Below, in pieces: positions 44,218 to 54,736 of a stretch of 64,000 nucleotides of DNA (position 1 is the first letter of the stretch; each line of letters opens with the position of its first letter). The notes under the pieces were generated by a model. That model saw nothing but the letters and a program-made list of their open reading frames with translations. It had not been told where the DNA came from and did not search any database. The stretch lies in contig NZ_LR882035.1 in the NCBI RefSeq assembly GCF_904528075.1, forward strand, positions 806,001-870,000, given 5' to 3'. This DNA comes from Agreia sp. COWG. Lineage in GTDB: Bacteria; Actinomycetota; Actinomycetes; Actinomycetales; Microbacteriaceae. The position numbers and the translations under genes were made by a program.

Positions 44218-45906
44218 GTGTCGACCGAGAGCATATCCACCGTCGAGGGGCGACGCACGAGTCGCATCGGGCCTACGATCGTGCGCGAATGGCGCTCGTG
44301 GCCGAGACAGCTCGCGAGGGGTTTCCGCCGTTCCCTGCAGTTCCGCACCATCGTGGTGACCGTGGCGCTGTCGGCCATCGCGCTCGCGGCCACGGGAGCG
44401 TTCGTCTCGACCAGCATCAGCAACGATCTCTTCAATTCGAGGCTCGACCAGGCTCTCGTCGAGTCGAAGCGTGCGGCGAGCGCCGCGCAGAAGATCTTCG
44501 ACTCGTCCGATGTCACGGGCCAGACTGCGAGCCTGTCGCTGCAACGATCGGTGCAGACCGCCATCACCGCCTCGACGTCGTCTCGACTGGTCGCCCTGTA
44601 CGTGACACCGGGCACCGAGTCCGGGCCGAACACGGCCATCTCGTTCACCGCCCTCAAGCTCGTCGACGTGATCACGCCCGAGCTGCGGTCACGGGTGTCG
44701 AGCGGTGACGACGACCAGTCGCAGTTCTGGCAGTCGGTCTCGCTGGCCGACAGCGAGAGGGGCACCGTGCCGGGCATCATCGTCGGCTCGCCCCTCTCCG
44801 TTCCGGGGTCGGGCAAGTTCGAGCTCTACCTCGGCTACGACCTCAACGAGGCCGACCGCACCCTCGTCTTCGTGCAACAGATCCTGTGGCTGGCGGCGCT
44901 CGCGCTGACCATCTTGATCGGTGCCATCGCCTGGGTGGTCGTGAGGCTCGTCGTCGAGCCCATCCGCATCGCCGCGGAGACCAGCGCTCGGCTCGCGGCT
45001 GGCGAACTCGAGGTGCGCATCCCCGAGAAGGGTGATGACGTGATCAACACCCTCGCGCGGTCGTTCAACGGCATGGCCGACAGCCTGCAGCTGCAGATCA
45101 CTCAATTGGCGGATCTCTCTCGGGTTCAGCAGCGATTCGTGTCGGATGTCTCGCACGAGTTGCGCACACCCCTCACGACGATCCGGCTCGCGAGCGACAT
45201 GCTGTACGACCAGCGCGAGTCGTTTCCCCCGACGACATCGCGCACTGCCGAACTCCTGCACACGCAGACGGAGCGGTTCGAGCTGCTCCTCGCCGATCTG
45301 CTCGAAATCAGTCGCTTCGACGCCGGGTCGGCCGAACTCGAGACCGAGCCGACGAGCCTCGTGAGGCTCGTCGAGGATTCGATAGACGGCATGTCACAGC
45401 TGGCCGAGCAGGCCGGTAGCGAGGTGCGACTGGTCGCTCTCGGGGGCTACTTCGAAGCGGACATCGATGCCCGGCGCATCCGGCGGATCGTGCGCAACCT
45501 TCTCGGCAACGCGATCGAGCACGGGGAGGGCCGACCCATCATCGTGTCGATCGACAGCACGGCCACGGCGGTCGCGTTGGCCGTGCGCGATTACGGCGTG
45601 GGCATGACGAGCGAATCGGCGGCCCGGGTCTTCGATAGATTCTGGCGCGCAGACCCCTCGCGCAAGCGCACCATCGGGGGCACGGGCCTCGGTCTCGCGA
45701 TCTCTCTCGAAGATGCGACGCTCCACGGCGGCGAGCTCGAGCTCTGGAGCGAACCGGGGGCAGGCTCGTGCTTCAGGCTGACCCTTCCCCGTATCAAGGG
45801 TCACTCCATCGGCGCGTCTCCGTTGCCCCTTCCTCCCCTCGACGCCGACGGTGAGGCCCAGACCCAGACCGCCTTCGACGAACACGCCTTAGGCGGAGAC
45901 CGATGA
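44218..45906 (+). CDS. mtrB: Sensor histidine kinase MtrB
   Basis: A 562-residue membrane kinase. Helices near residues 45-65 and 220-245 flank an extracytoplasmic sensor region. They are followed by HAMP (RLAAGELEVRIPEKGDDVINTLARSF), a HisKA domain with VSDVSHELRTPL (phosphorylated His313) and an ATPase domain with N, G1 and G2 boxes (LLGNAIEHGEG, DYGVGM, GTGLGLAI). It phosphorylates MtrA. The C-terminal 45 residues are low-complexity acidic. The GTG start is 6 bases after mtrA, and the gene overlaps lpqB by 4 bases. The lipoprotein LpqB is reported to modulate MtrB in relatives. Confidence 0.97.
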   Translation: MSTESISTVEGRRTSRIGPTIVREWRSWPRQLARGFRRSLQFRTIVVTVALSAIALAATGAFVSTSISNDLFNSRLDQALVESKRAASAAQKIFDSSDVTGQTASLSLQRSVQTAITASTSSRLVALYVTPGTESGPNTAISFTALKLVDVITPELRSRVSSGDDDQSQFWQSVSLADSERGTVPGIIVGSPLSVPGSGKFELYLGYDLNEADRTLVFVQQILWLAALALTILIGAIAWVVVRLVVEPIRIAAETSARLAAGELEVRIPEKGDDVINTLARSFNGMADSLQLQITQLADLSRVQQRFVSDVSHELRTPLTTIRLASDMLYDQRESFPPTTSRTAELLHTQTERFELLLADLLEISRFDAGSAELETEPTSLVRLVEDSIDGMSQLAEQAGSEVRLVALGGYFEADIDARRIRRIVRNLLGNAIEHGEGRPIIVSIDSTATAVALAVRDYGVGMTSESAARVFDRFWRADPSRKRTIGGTGLGLAISLEDATLHGGELELWSEPGAGSCFRLTLPRIKGHSIGASPLPLPPLDADGEAQTQTAFDEHALGGDR

Positions 45907-47606
45907 TGACACGCGCTCGTACTGCACTTCGCTCCAAGGCCATCGCGGCAGTCGTCGCTGCGGGTGTCGCCCTCCTGCTGGCCGGATGCGTCGGGATCCC
46001 GAGCTCCGGACCGGTCGAGAAGGGAGATGCCCTGGCCACGACCGACGACATCGACATCATCTTCCAACCGTCGGGCCCGGGCGTCGACGAGAGCCAGGAG
46101 GACATCCTGGGAGGGTTCATCAGAGCTGCCCTCAACCCCCTGAACAACTTCGCCGTCGCTCGCTCGTTTCTGAGCGCGAGCTTCGCCGACTCGTGGAAGC
46201 CCGATTCGGGCGTCACGATCGACCAGAGCGGGCGCACCACGACGGTGCTCTCCGACACGTCGATCGATCTCGCCCTCACCCCGATCGCGACTGTCGACGG
46301 CAACGGCGAATACGCAACGGTTCCTGCCGCGCCCCCGGTGTCGCGCTCTTACACCTTCATTCAGGAGGATGGCCAGTGGCGCATCAATTCTGCGCCCGAC
46401 GGCATCGTGATGCTGTCGTCGGAGTTCTCTGAGGTCTACAACTCGTACCCGCTCTACTTCTACGATCCCAGCTATTCGAGGCTTGTGCCCGATGTGCGCT
46501 GGTTTCCGCGCGTGGCATCGAGCACCGGCACACGCATCGCCCGAGCGCTCGTCAGCGGGCCGTCGGCCTGGCTCGGAGCCGCGGTGGCGACAGCCTTTCC
46601 CGAGGGAACGGGGGTGACGAGCGTGCCGGTCGACTCTGGCGTCGCATCAGTCGACCTCTCGGGCCCCGTGCTCGATGCGACGGCGGTGACGCTCAGCCGA
46701 ATGCAGGTGCAGCTTCGGGCGAGCCTCGGCCAGCTGAGCGGGGTCTCGTCGGTGCGTATGACGGTGGACTCGACCGAGGTTCCGCTGCAGACGGCTGCCG
46801 ATGCTGCGCCCTTCCCCTCGCCGCGCGTCGACAGCAGGGCGCTTGTGCTGCGCTCAGGGCAGTTCGGTTTCTTCACCGGCAGTTCGTTGACCCCGATCGA
46901 AGGCATCAGCGACGACGTCGTGGGCCTCGATGCCCGCTCCATCGCTTACTCGGACTCCGTTCCGGGACTCACCCTCGCCGCGGTCGGCACCCCCGCGGGC
47001 GTCTACGCCGTGGCGCCCAACACGACCCCTGGTCTCATCGACGACCGCGCCAACCTGATTCAGCCCAGCATCGATCCCGACGGCTTCGTGTGGACGGTTC
47101 CCGCGGGGTCGCCACGAGACGTGCGCGTCACCGCCGCGGGCCGAACGCCCGCCAGCTTCACGGCCACCTGGGATGGGGCGAGCCAGATCGTCTCGCTCGA
47201 CGTCTCGCGAGACGGTGCCCGTGTGCTCGCGTTCCTCACCATGGACGGCCAGCCGAGGCTCGTGATCGCCTCCGTGCTGCGCGACAAAGACGGCGTTCCC
47301 ACCGGGCTCGGCGAGCCGGTCGACCTCAGCGAGGGCGCAGGTACCGCGGTGGATGCGACGTGGGTCGATTCGCTCAGCGTCGCGTCGGTGACCCGCACAG
47401 CATCGGGCGACAACGCCGTCGTGCAGCAGCAGATCGGTGGCATCACGACCCAGCTCTCGGACGCCTCGAACATCGTAGGGCTCGTCGGCTCGAACGACGT
47501 GGTGGGGCTGAGGGCGCTGGGTGCAGACGGCACGATCCTGCAGCAGAGCGCCAACACCTGGCAGGTACGTGCCGCCGGTGTGCAGCTTCTGGCTACGCAG
47601 TACTGA
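45903..47606 (+). CDS. lpqB: Lipoprotein LpqB
   Basis: A 567-residue lipoprotein. The signal peptide ends at the lipobox LLLAGC, with Cys29 as the lipidated residue. A GerMN-like domain follows (about 190-320, with RIARALVSGPSAWLGAAV and LSGPVLDATAVTLSRMQVQL), then a beta-propeller-like C-terminal domain. LpqB sits outside the membrane and influences the MtrB kinase in mycobacteria and corynebacteria. ATGA overlap with mtrB shows co-translation. The stop codon falls inside the first of three tandem 14-base repeats that run into the comF leader, an odd feature that leaves the protein sequence unaffected by copy number. Confidence 0.95.
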   Translation: MMTRARTALRSKAIAAVVAAGVALLLAGCVGIPSSGPVEKGDALATTDDIDIIFQPSGPGVDESQEDILGGFIRAALNPLNNFAVARSFLSASFADSWKPDSGVTIDQSGRTTTVLSDTSIDLALTPIATVDGNGEYATVPAAPPVSRSYTFIQEDGQWRINSAPDGIVMLSSEFSEVYNSYPLYFYDPSYSRLVPDVRWFPRVASSTGTRIARALVSGPSAWLGAAVATAFPEGTGVTSVPVDSGVASVDLSGPVLDATAVTLSRMQVQLRASLGQLSGVSSVRMTVDSTEVPLQTAADAAPFPSPRVDSRALVLRSGQFGFFTGSSLTPIEGISDDVVGLDARSIAYSDSVPGLTLAAVGTPAGVYAVAPNTTPGLIDDRANLIQPSIDPDGFVWTVPAGSPRDVRVTAAGRTPASFTATWDGASQIVSLDVSRDGARVLAFLTMDGQPRLVIASVLRDKDGVPTGLGEPVDLSEGAGTAVDATWVDSLSVASVTRTASGDNAVVQQQIGGITTQLSDASNIVGLVGSNDVVGLRALGADGTILQQSANTWQVRAAGVQLLATQY

Positions 47607-47638
47607 GCAGGCAGTACCGAGCAGGCCGTACTGAGCAG
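47597..47638. repeat. Three tandem 14-bp repeats spanning the lpqB stop
   Basis: The units are GCAGTACTGAGCAG, GCAGTACCGAGCAG and GCCGTACTGAGCAG, head to tail without gaps. The lpqB TGA stop lies inside unit 1. The units differ by one base each from unit 1, typical of a young slippage-generated array. Confidence 0.85.
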
Positions 47639-47740
47639 CCCGACCGTCGGAGCGCCCAGACGGCTCCTGCACCGCCGCCGCGCTGCCCGGGTTCTGCGCA
47701 TTGTTCGACCGGATGCCGAGATGTCGGGGCCGTCGGACGC

Positions 47741-48601
47741 ATGATCGGGGCGATGGATGCTCATGGCCTGCCTCTCACCGCCGCTCGCGAGGCGCTTCTC
47801 GACGCGCTCGCCGTGCTGCTTCCGGTGGTCTGCGCCGGGTGCGGCTGCCCCGACAGGGGGCTGTGCGCTTCGTGCGGCGCGACGCTGCTCGGTCTCGGTG
47901 CCGTCGACACCATCGAGTTGCGCCCCGGCCCCTCGCTGCCCACGCCGCAGACGGGTGAAGGGCTCGCCCGCGATGAAGGCATGCCCCTGTGGTTCTCGAC
48001 CCAGTACGCCGGAGTCGTGGCCACGGTTCTGCACGCCCTCAAGGAGTCCGGCCGAACCGACGCGGCCCGGCCCCTCGGAGCGCTCCTGCGCCCCGCGCTC
48101 CAGCAGGCGGTCGAGGTCGTCACGGCTCGGCTGCCTCCGGGAGAGCAGCTCGAGTTGTTGGTGATTCCGTCGTCGGGCCGGTCATTCGGCGTGCGCGGTT
48201 ACAACCCCGTGGAGTCGCTCCTGCGGTGGGCGGGTCCGCAGCCTCGCCGGGCCACCGGCATCCGATTTCGCCGCACCCCGAAAGATCAGGCGGCGCTGGG
48301 CGTGCACGACAGGTGGCAGAATCTCGAGGGCTCGCTGGTGGGCAGTGCGCGGCGCCTTGCCGGGCGGCACCTTCTGATCGTCGACGACGTTGTCACGACG
48401 GGTGCGACCCTGCTGGAGTGCCGCAGGGCGGCGGTGCAGGCAGGGGCCCAGGTGTGGGGCGGGATTGCTCTCGCGCACACAGCGAAAGTCAAGAGAACAA
48501 ACAGTGAATTGCTCGGTGACTTCGACAGCCCACGGGTCTACGGTGGGGGAAAAGGCGCGGAATCCAATCGCCCTCGACTCGGGCGCCGCGTCTTGGACTA
48601 G
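47741..48601 (+). CDS. comF: ComF family phosphoribosyltransferase-like protein
   Basis: About 286 residues. An N-terminal zinc ribbon has CAGCGCPDRGLCASC (cysteines at 31, 34, 36, 42 and 45). A phosphoribosyltransferase fold follows, with SFGVRGYNPVESLL and the ribose-phosphate loop LLIVDDVVTTGATL. ComF proteins act in DNA uptake in competent bacteria; the actinobacterial copy (Rv3242c type) sits between lpqB and hpf and its role is not proven. The start is ATG 47741 or ATG 47753; both lack a strong ribosome site. A basic C-terminal extension (SPRVYGGGKGAESNRPRLGRR) follows the core and is longer than usual. Confidence 0.9.
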   Translation: MIGAMDAHGLPLTAAREALLDALAVLLPVVCAGCGCPDRGLCASCGATLLGLGAVDTIELRPGPSLPTPQTGEGLARDEGMPLWFSTQYAGVVATVLHALKESGRTDAARPLGALLRPALQQAVEVVTARLPPGEQLELLVIPSSGRSFGVRGYNPVESLLRWAGPQPRRATGIRFRRTPKDQAALGVHDRWQNLEGSLVGSARRLAGRHLLIVDDVVTTGATLLECRRAAVQAGAQVWGGIALAHTAKVKRTNSELLGDFDSPRVYGGGKGAESNRPRLGRRVLD

Positions 48602-48612
48602 GAGAGATCGCC

Positions 48613-49332
48613 TTGGAAATCAACATCACCGGACGAAATCTAGGGATCACCGACAGGTTTCGGGATTACGCAACAGAGAAGGCCGAGAAGGTCGAGCACC
48701 TCGCCGACAAGGCCCTCGTTCTCGAGGTCAAGCTGTGTCGGCACAATTCCGCAACCGGATCCTCGGGCGATGATCGAGTCGAACTCACGCTCATCGGGCC
48801 AGGCCCGGTCGTCCGAGCGGAAAGCGCGGCCAGCGACAAGTACGCGGCCTTCGATCTCGCTCTCGGCAAGCTGCTCGAGCGAGTGCGTCGAGCAAAGGAC
48901 CGCAAGAAGGTGCATCGGGGAAAGCACCGCCCCGTCTCGCTGAGGGAGGCATCGACCGGTGGTTTCGCCGTCATCGACATCACGCCCGCCGACGCCGACA
49001 TTCTCACCAGCGTCGACAGCTCGGGTGCCGTCAAGCCCAGGGAGCCGGAACAGTCCGAGCCGCAGTACTCGGAAGACGACGATCACACCGAATACTCGCC
49101 GGTCGTCATCAGAGAGAAGGTATTCCCGGCCTCGCCCATGACGGTCGACGACGCCCTCTATTACATGGAGCTGGTGGGCCACGACTTCTACCTCTTCATC
49201 GACGCCGACAGCCTGCGGCCGAGTGTCGTCTACCGCCGCAAGGGGTGGGAGTACGGGGTGATCGGACTCGATGACCAGAGCACCGGCTCCGACGAGGCCG
49301 TGGCCGCGGCGGCAGGAGGCGCCGTGCGTTGA
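48613..49332 (+). CDS. hpf: Long-form ribosome hibernation promoting factor
   Basis: A 239-residue protein. The N-terminal RaiA/HPF domain (about 1-105: MEINITGRNLGITDRFRDYA to KLLERVRRAKDRKK) binds the 30S decoding region. After an acidic linker of about 70 residues, the C-terminal dimerisation domain (VIREKVFPASPMTVDDALYYMEL, then FLFIDADSLRPSVVYRRKGW) follows. Long HPFs join two ribosomes into inactive 100S particles in stationary phase. The TTG start has an AGGAGAGA ribosome site 6 bases upstream. It directly follows comF and precedes secA, as in other actinobacteria. A hairpin lies 18 bases after the stop. Confidence 0.95.
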   Translation: MEINITGRNLGITDRFRDYATEKAEKVEHLADKALVLEVKLCRHNSATGSSGDDRVELTLIGPGPVVRAESAASDKYAAFDLALGKLLERVRRAKDRKKVHRGKHRPVSLREASTGGFAVIDITPADADILTSVDSSGAVKPREPEQSEPQYSEDDDHTEYSPVVIREKVFPASPMTVDDALYYMELVGHDFYLFIDADSLRPSVVYRRKGWEYGVIGLDDQSTGSDEAVAAAAGGAVR

Positions 49333-49350
49333 TCGACGTTTGACGCCGAT

Positions 49351-49391
49351 GAGGCCCGGAAAGCACGAGGAGACTCGGCTGTCCGGGCCTC
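49351..49391 (+). terminator. Hairpin after hpf (rho-independent-like or secA regulatory)
   Basis: GAGGCCCGGA at 49351-49360 pairs perfectly with TCCGGGCCTC at 49382-49391 across a 21-base loop. A strong T run is missing, so it may be an actinobacterial I-shaped terminator or part of the secA leader. Confidence 0.5.
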
Positions 49392-49476
49392 GTTGCTGAG
49401 ACGCCTGAGTCCGGCGTGTGAGTGGCCTGAGCGCGAACAGTGCCGACTATTCCGGTGGCACCCAGCCAAGGCAAGC

Positions 49477-49482
49477 TAGAAT
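49477..49482 (+). promoter_or_regulatory. Candidate -10 box TAGAAT upstream of secA
   Basis: TAGAAT lies 52 bases before the secA GTG and after the hairpin, giving a short leader. The -35 region (around GGTGGC) is poor. Confidence 0.4.
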
Positions 49483-49534
49483 TGCTGGGATTGTCGGCCA
49501 AATGTGCCGCAATATCAGCAGTGGGAGACTTTCG

Positions 49535-52390
<2,856 letters not shown>

Positions 52391-52411
52391 CGACGATCGG
52401 GTTCTGCGCGT

Positions 52412-52921
52412 CTACAGAACGTTGATGGCGCTGGCGCGCCAGCGGCTGTCGAAGCCCTCGAGGCGAATGGCGACGGCCCTGGTGCGCGCCTTGCCGTGAA
52501 CGACGACGACGCCCTCGACCACGCCGTCTGCAGGCTCGCAGGTGACAATGTTGCCGACGGTGAAATTGGGCCTTCCCGGGGGAGTGCCTCTGGCCTGTCG
52601 GGCTCGAGTGGAGAGAACGACTCGCTTGAGCAGGTGCCGGTAGACGTCGTCGCTGACCCATCTCGCCAGCTGGTCGAGTTCCCGTGCGCCAGCGAGGACC
52701 TCGAGCACGCAACGTGCGAGGTTCTCCATAAGCGGCACCGGATTCGGCAGCGACGAGGTCGACGCGGGCTGGGGAGCGAAATAAGCCTCGGCGTCGTCGT
52801 GGTCGGCCCGCGCCCCCGACAACGTGGTGTGGGCGAGTGCCGGAACCGCGCGCAGCGGCAGCTCCCTGCCGGCCGCACTGCTGGGCACGGAGGCTTTTCG
52901 AACTGCTCTGGGACTATTCAT
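52412..52921 (-). CDS. Rv3235-like (DUF6459) protein
   Basis: A 169-residue protein. Its first 70 residues are variable. The core begins NLARCVLEVLAGARELDQLARWVSDDVYRHLLKR and ends with VEGVVVVHGKARTRAVAIRLEGFDSRWRASAINVL, the conserved features of Rv3235-family proteins found downstream of secA in actinobacteria. The beta-rich C-terminus and the arginine content suggest a nucleic-acid or protein-binding fold, but no function is established. The ATG at 52921 has AAGGA about 5 bases upstream; an upstream extension to 52990 is possible but less likely. It converges with secA at a distance of 21 bases. Confidence 0.8.
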   Translation of the reverse strand: MNSPRAVRKASVPSSAAGRELPLRAVPALAHTTLSGARADHDDAEAYFAPQPASTSSLPNPVPLMENLARCVLEVLAGARELDQLARWVSDDVYRHLLKRVVLSTRARQARGTPPGRPNFTVGNIVTCEPADGVVEGVVVVHGKARTRAVAIRLEGFDSRWRASAINVL

Positions 52922-53065
52922 GGTTCCTTCTTCGTGAGGAAGGCTGCTGAGTCGTATCACCCCCCCGAATGGGGAGTGCCTGTCACTCAACCAGCATTTG
53001 TCTGCGCGTGTCCAGAACCCTTTGTGCCCTGTGGAGAACTCCGAGTCCCAAAGTGTTCGACGCAG

Positions 53066-53077
53066 TAGCGTTCCCCT
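53066..53077 (+). promoter_or_regulatory. -10 box TAGCGT adjacent to the start of the 200-residue gene
   Basis: TAGCGT at 53066-53071 lies 6 bases before the ATG at 53078, with no ribosome site between, indicating a leaderless transcript. Confidence 0.4.
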
Positions 53078-53680
53078 ATGCGATGGGACAACCTGTTCTC
53101 CGACCTGGAGAGCCAGCTCGAATATGGGCTGAATGCCGAGGAAGACGAGCTGGAAGCAGAGGAGGAACGGCTTCGTCTAGGCCGTCTTGGCCTACGGGAC
53201 AGGCTCATCGCTCTCACGGCGGTGGCCGACCGTGGCGCCAACTTCTCTGTGTCGTTGCTGCTGGCCGGCGGGCTCGTGGTGTCGCTGCGTGTCACCACCA
53301 TCGCGAAGGACTGGTTGGCCGGTGACCTCGACGCACCGGGCGCGCGACACAGCAGCGCAGTCATCCCGCTCTCCGCTATCCACGGCGTGTCGCTGACCAG
53401 GCGGCAGGTGAGGCACTCGCTGCAGCCGCGGGCGGTCGATGGTGCAGCGGGTTCACTCACCGACAGGCTCGGTCTCGCCTTTCTCCTGCGCGATCTCTGC
53501 CGCCGCCGCACCGCAGTCGAGGCGGTTCTACCCAGCGAGACACTCTTCGGCACGATCGATCGCGTCGGACGCGATCATTTCGACATGGCCGTCCACGAAC
53601 CGACCACTCCTCGTCGTGAGAGTGACGTGCGGAGTTTCAGGATCGTTGCGTTCAACGCCGTCGCACTGATCCGCGTCTGA
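53078..53680 (+). CDS. Conserved actinobacterial hypothetical protein
   Basis: A 200-residue cytoplasmic protein. The first 50 residues are acidic and helical (SQLEYGLNAEEDELEAEEER), then RDRLIALTAVADRG leads to a beta-rich body. That body has Arg-rich loops and ends DHFDMAVHEPTTPRRESDVRSFRIVAFNAVALIRV. I do not recognise a named domain, although similar proteins occur near secA in Microbacteriaceae. The acidic-helix plus Sm-like beta pattern would be compatible with a small protein- or nucleic-acid-binding module, which is a guess. Its neighbours are the divergent Rv3235-like gene and a convergent helix-turn-helix gene. Confidence 0.68.
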   Translation: MRWDNLFSDLESQLEYGLNAEEDELEAEEERLRLGRLGLRDRLIALTAVADRGANFSVSLLLAGGLVVSLRVTTIAKDWLAGDLDAPGARHSSAVIPLSAIHGVSLTRRQVRHSLQPRAVDGAAGSLTDRLGLAFLLRDLCRRRTAVEAVLPSETLFGTIDRVGRDHFDMAVHEPTTPRRESDVRSFRIVAFNAVALIRV

Positions 53681-53717
53681 CCGACGCCGTCACGTCGCTC
53701 CACGGTGACAGCGAGCG

Positions 53718-53999
53718 TCATGGCCGGATGATCCGCCCATCTACCAGCTCTGTCAGGGGCGTTATCTCGGACTGGTTCCAGAGCGACAACCGTCTGCTCT
53801 CCTCGTACATGGCCTCGATGTAGGACTCGAGGACGCGGCGTTCGATGCGCCAATGCCCGCTGGCGCCGACCTTGATGGCGGGCAGTTCGCCGGAGCGGAC
53901 GAGCGAATAGACCTGGCGTGCCGACACGTTGAGGATCTCGGCGGTGTCGGCGAGGGTGAGGAATCGACCGAGGCGATCGGGTGTCGCTGAATCGTTCAT
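53718..53999 (-). CDS. Excisionase/MerR-type helix-turn-helix DNA-binding protein
   Basis: A 93-residue protein. FLTLADTAEILNVSARQVYSLVRSGELPAIKVGASGHWRIERRVLESYIEAMY is a complete excisionase-family winged helix (SinI/BldC-like HTH_17). The C-terminal 22 residues (NQSEITPLTELVDGRI) have no clear fold. In actinobacteria such free-standing proteins often regulate development or surface genes; it is not proof of a prophage, and no integrase or attachment site is near. ATG at 53999 is chosen over an upstream extension that would lie in promoter DNA. It is divergent from the SAF gene across 79 bases and may regulate it. Confidence 0.82.
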   Translation of the reverse strand: MNDSATPDRLGRFLTLADTAEILNVSARQVYSLVRSGELPAIKVGASGHWRIERRVLESYIEAMYEESRRLSLWNQSEITPLTELVDGRIIRP

Positions 54000-54078
54000 G
54001 ACCTCATTATGAAACTGAGAGCACGTCCGCGCAGTGCCTGTGGATAACTTTGCAGGCCGTCGCCGAAGATTTGGCACC

Positions 54079-54726
54079 ATGTCGAATATGGACCGATCCG
54101 CCGACAGGCAACGCACCCATCGAAAGTTTTTCGTCGACCCCCGATTCGCCATCGGCATCGGCCTGGTGCTCGTGTCCGTGGTCGGTGTCACCTGGCTCGT
54201 GCGGACAGCCGACCAGACGACCGACGTCTATTCGGCCTCGTCCACGTTCTCGTCGGGGGAGCGCATCATGGCCGAGGACCTCGATGTGGTGCAGGTGCGC
54301 ATCGGATCGGCGTCCGAGCACTATCTCGAGCCGGACGACCTGCCGGCTGAGGGCGTCTTGGCTGTGCGCCCGATCGGCGAGGGCGAGCTCATACCGAGAG
54401 ACTCCATCGGAGCTGCCACTTCCGACGACGAGGCTCAGGTCGTGGTCACGGTTGCCGGGCCGGTGCCGAGCTCGGTGACCGAGGCATCCCGGGTCACGTT
54501 GTGGGCATCGGCGGCCGCACAGACCGGGCTCGCATTCGAGGCGCCGGTGGTTCTCGTGCCCGAGGCGCAGGTGGTGACGGTACTCGAGGCGAAGGGGATC
54601 GTCGCTGCGGGATCCGAGGTGCAGTTGGAACTGCGCGTACCGCGCGACTCGGTTGCAGCGGTTCTCGAGGCCACCGCCAACGGCGCGAAGCTGGCCATTG
54701 TTCCCGACGATCAGCCCGTCGGCTGA
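54079..54726 (+). CDS. SAF domain membrane protein (CpaB-like)
   Basis: A 215-residue protein with one N-terminal helix (about 23-41) and an external SAF domain (TTDVYSASSTFSSGERIMAEDLDVVQVRI, then LPAEGVLAVRPIGEGELIPRDSI). SAF domains occur in CpaB/RcpC of Flp pilus systems and in flagellar FlgA. The following gene, starting 10 bases after its stop, encodes a CpaE/TadZ-like ATPase, so the pair is reminiscent of a minimal Tad module. No prepilin, TadA or TadB gene is present in this window. ATG 54079 or ATG 54088 can start it. The role is unproven. Confidence 0.75.
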   Translation: MSNMDRSADRQRTHRKFFVDPRFAIGIGLVLVSVVGVTWLVRTADQTTDVYSASSTFSSGERIMAEDLDVVQVRIGSASEHYLEPDDLPAEGVLAVRPIGEGELIPRDSIGAATSDDEAQVVVTVAGPVPSSVTEASRVTLWASAAAQTGLAFEAPVVLVPEAQVVTVLEAKGIVAAGSEVQLELRVPRDSVAAVLEATANGAKLAIVPDDQPVG

Positions 54727-54736
54727 GAGCGACACG

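Noticed and set aside
43456..44544. Upstream in-frame extension of the membrane protein at 42256-43455 across mtrA
   Set aside because: It would run antisense through mtrA; ATG at 43455 gives the natural N-terminus.
53718..53999. Excisionase-like protein as a sign of prophage or integrative element
   Set aside because: No integrase, attachment-site repeat, tRNA junction or phage gene lies nearby, and free-standing proteins of this fold are common chromosomal regulators.
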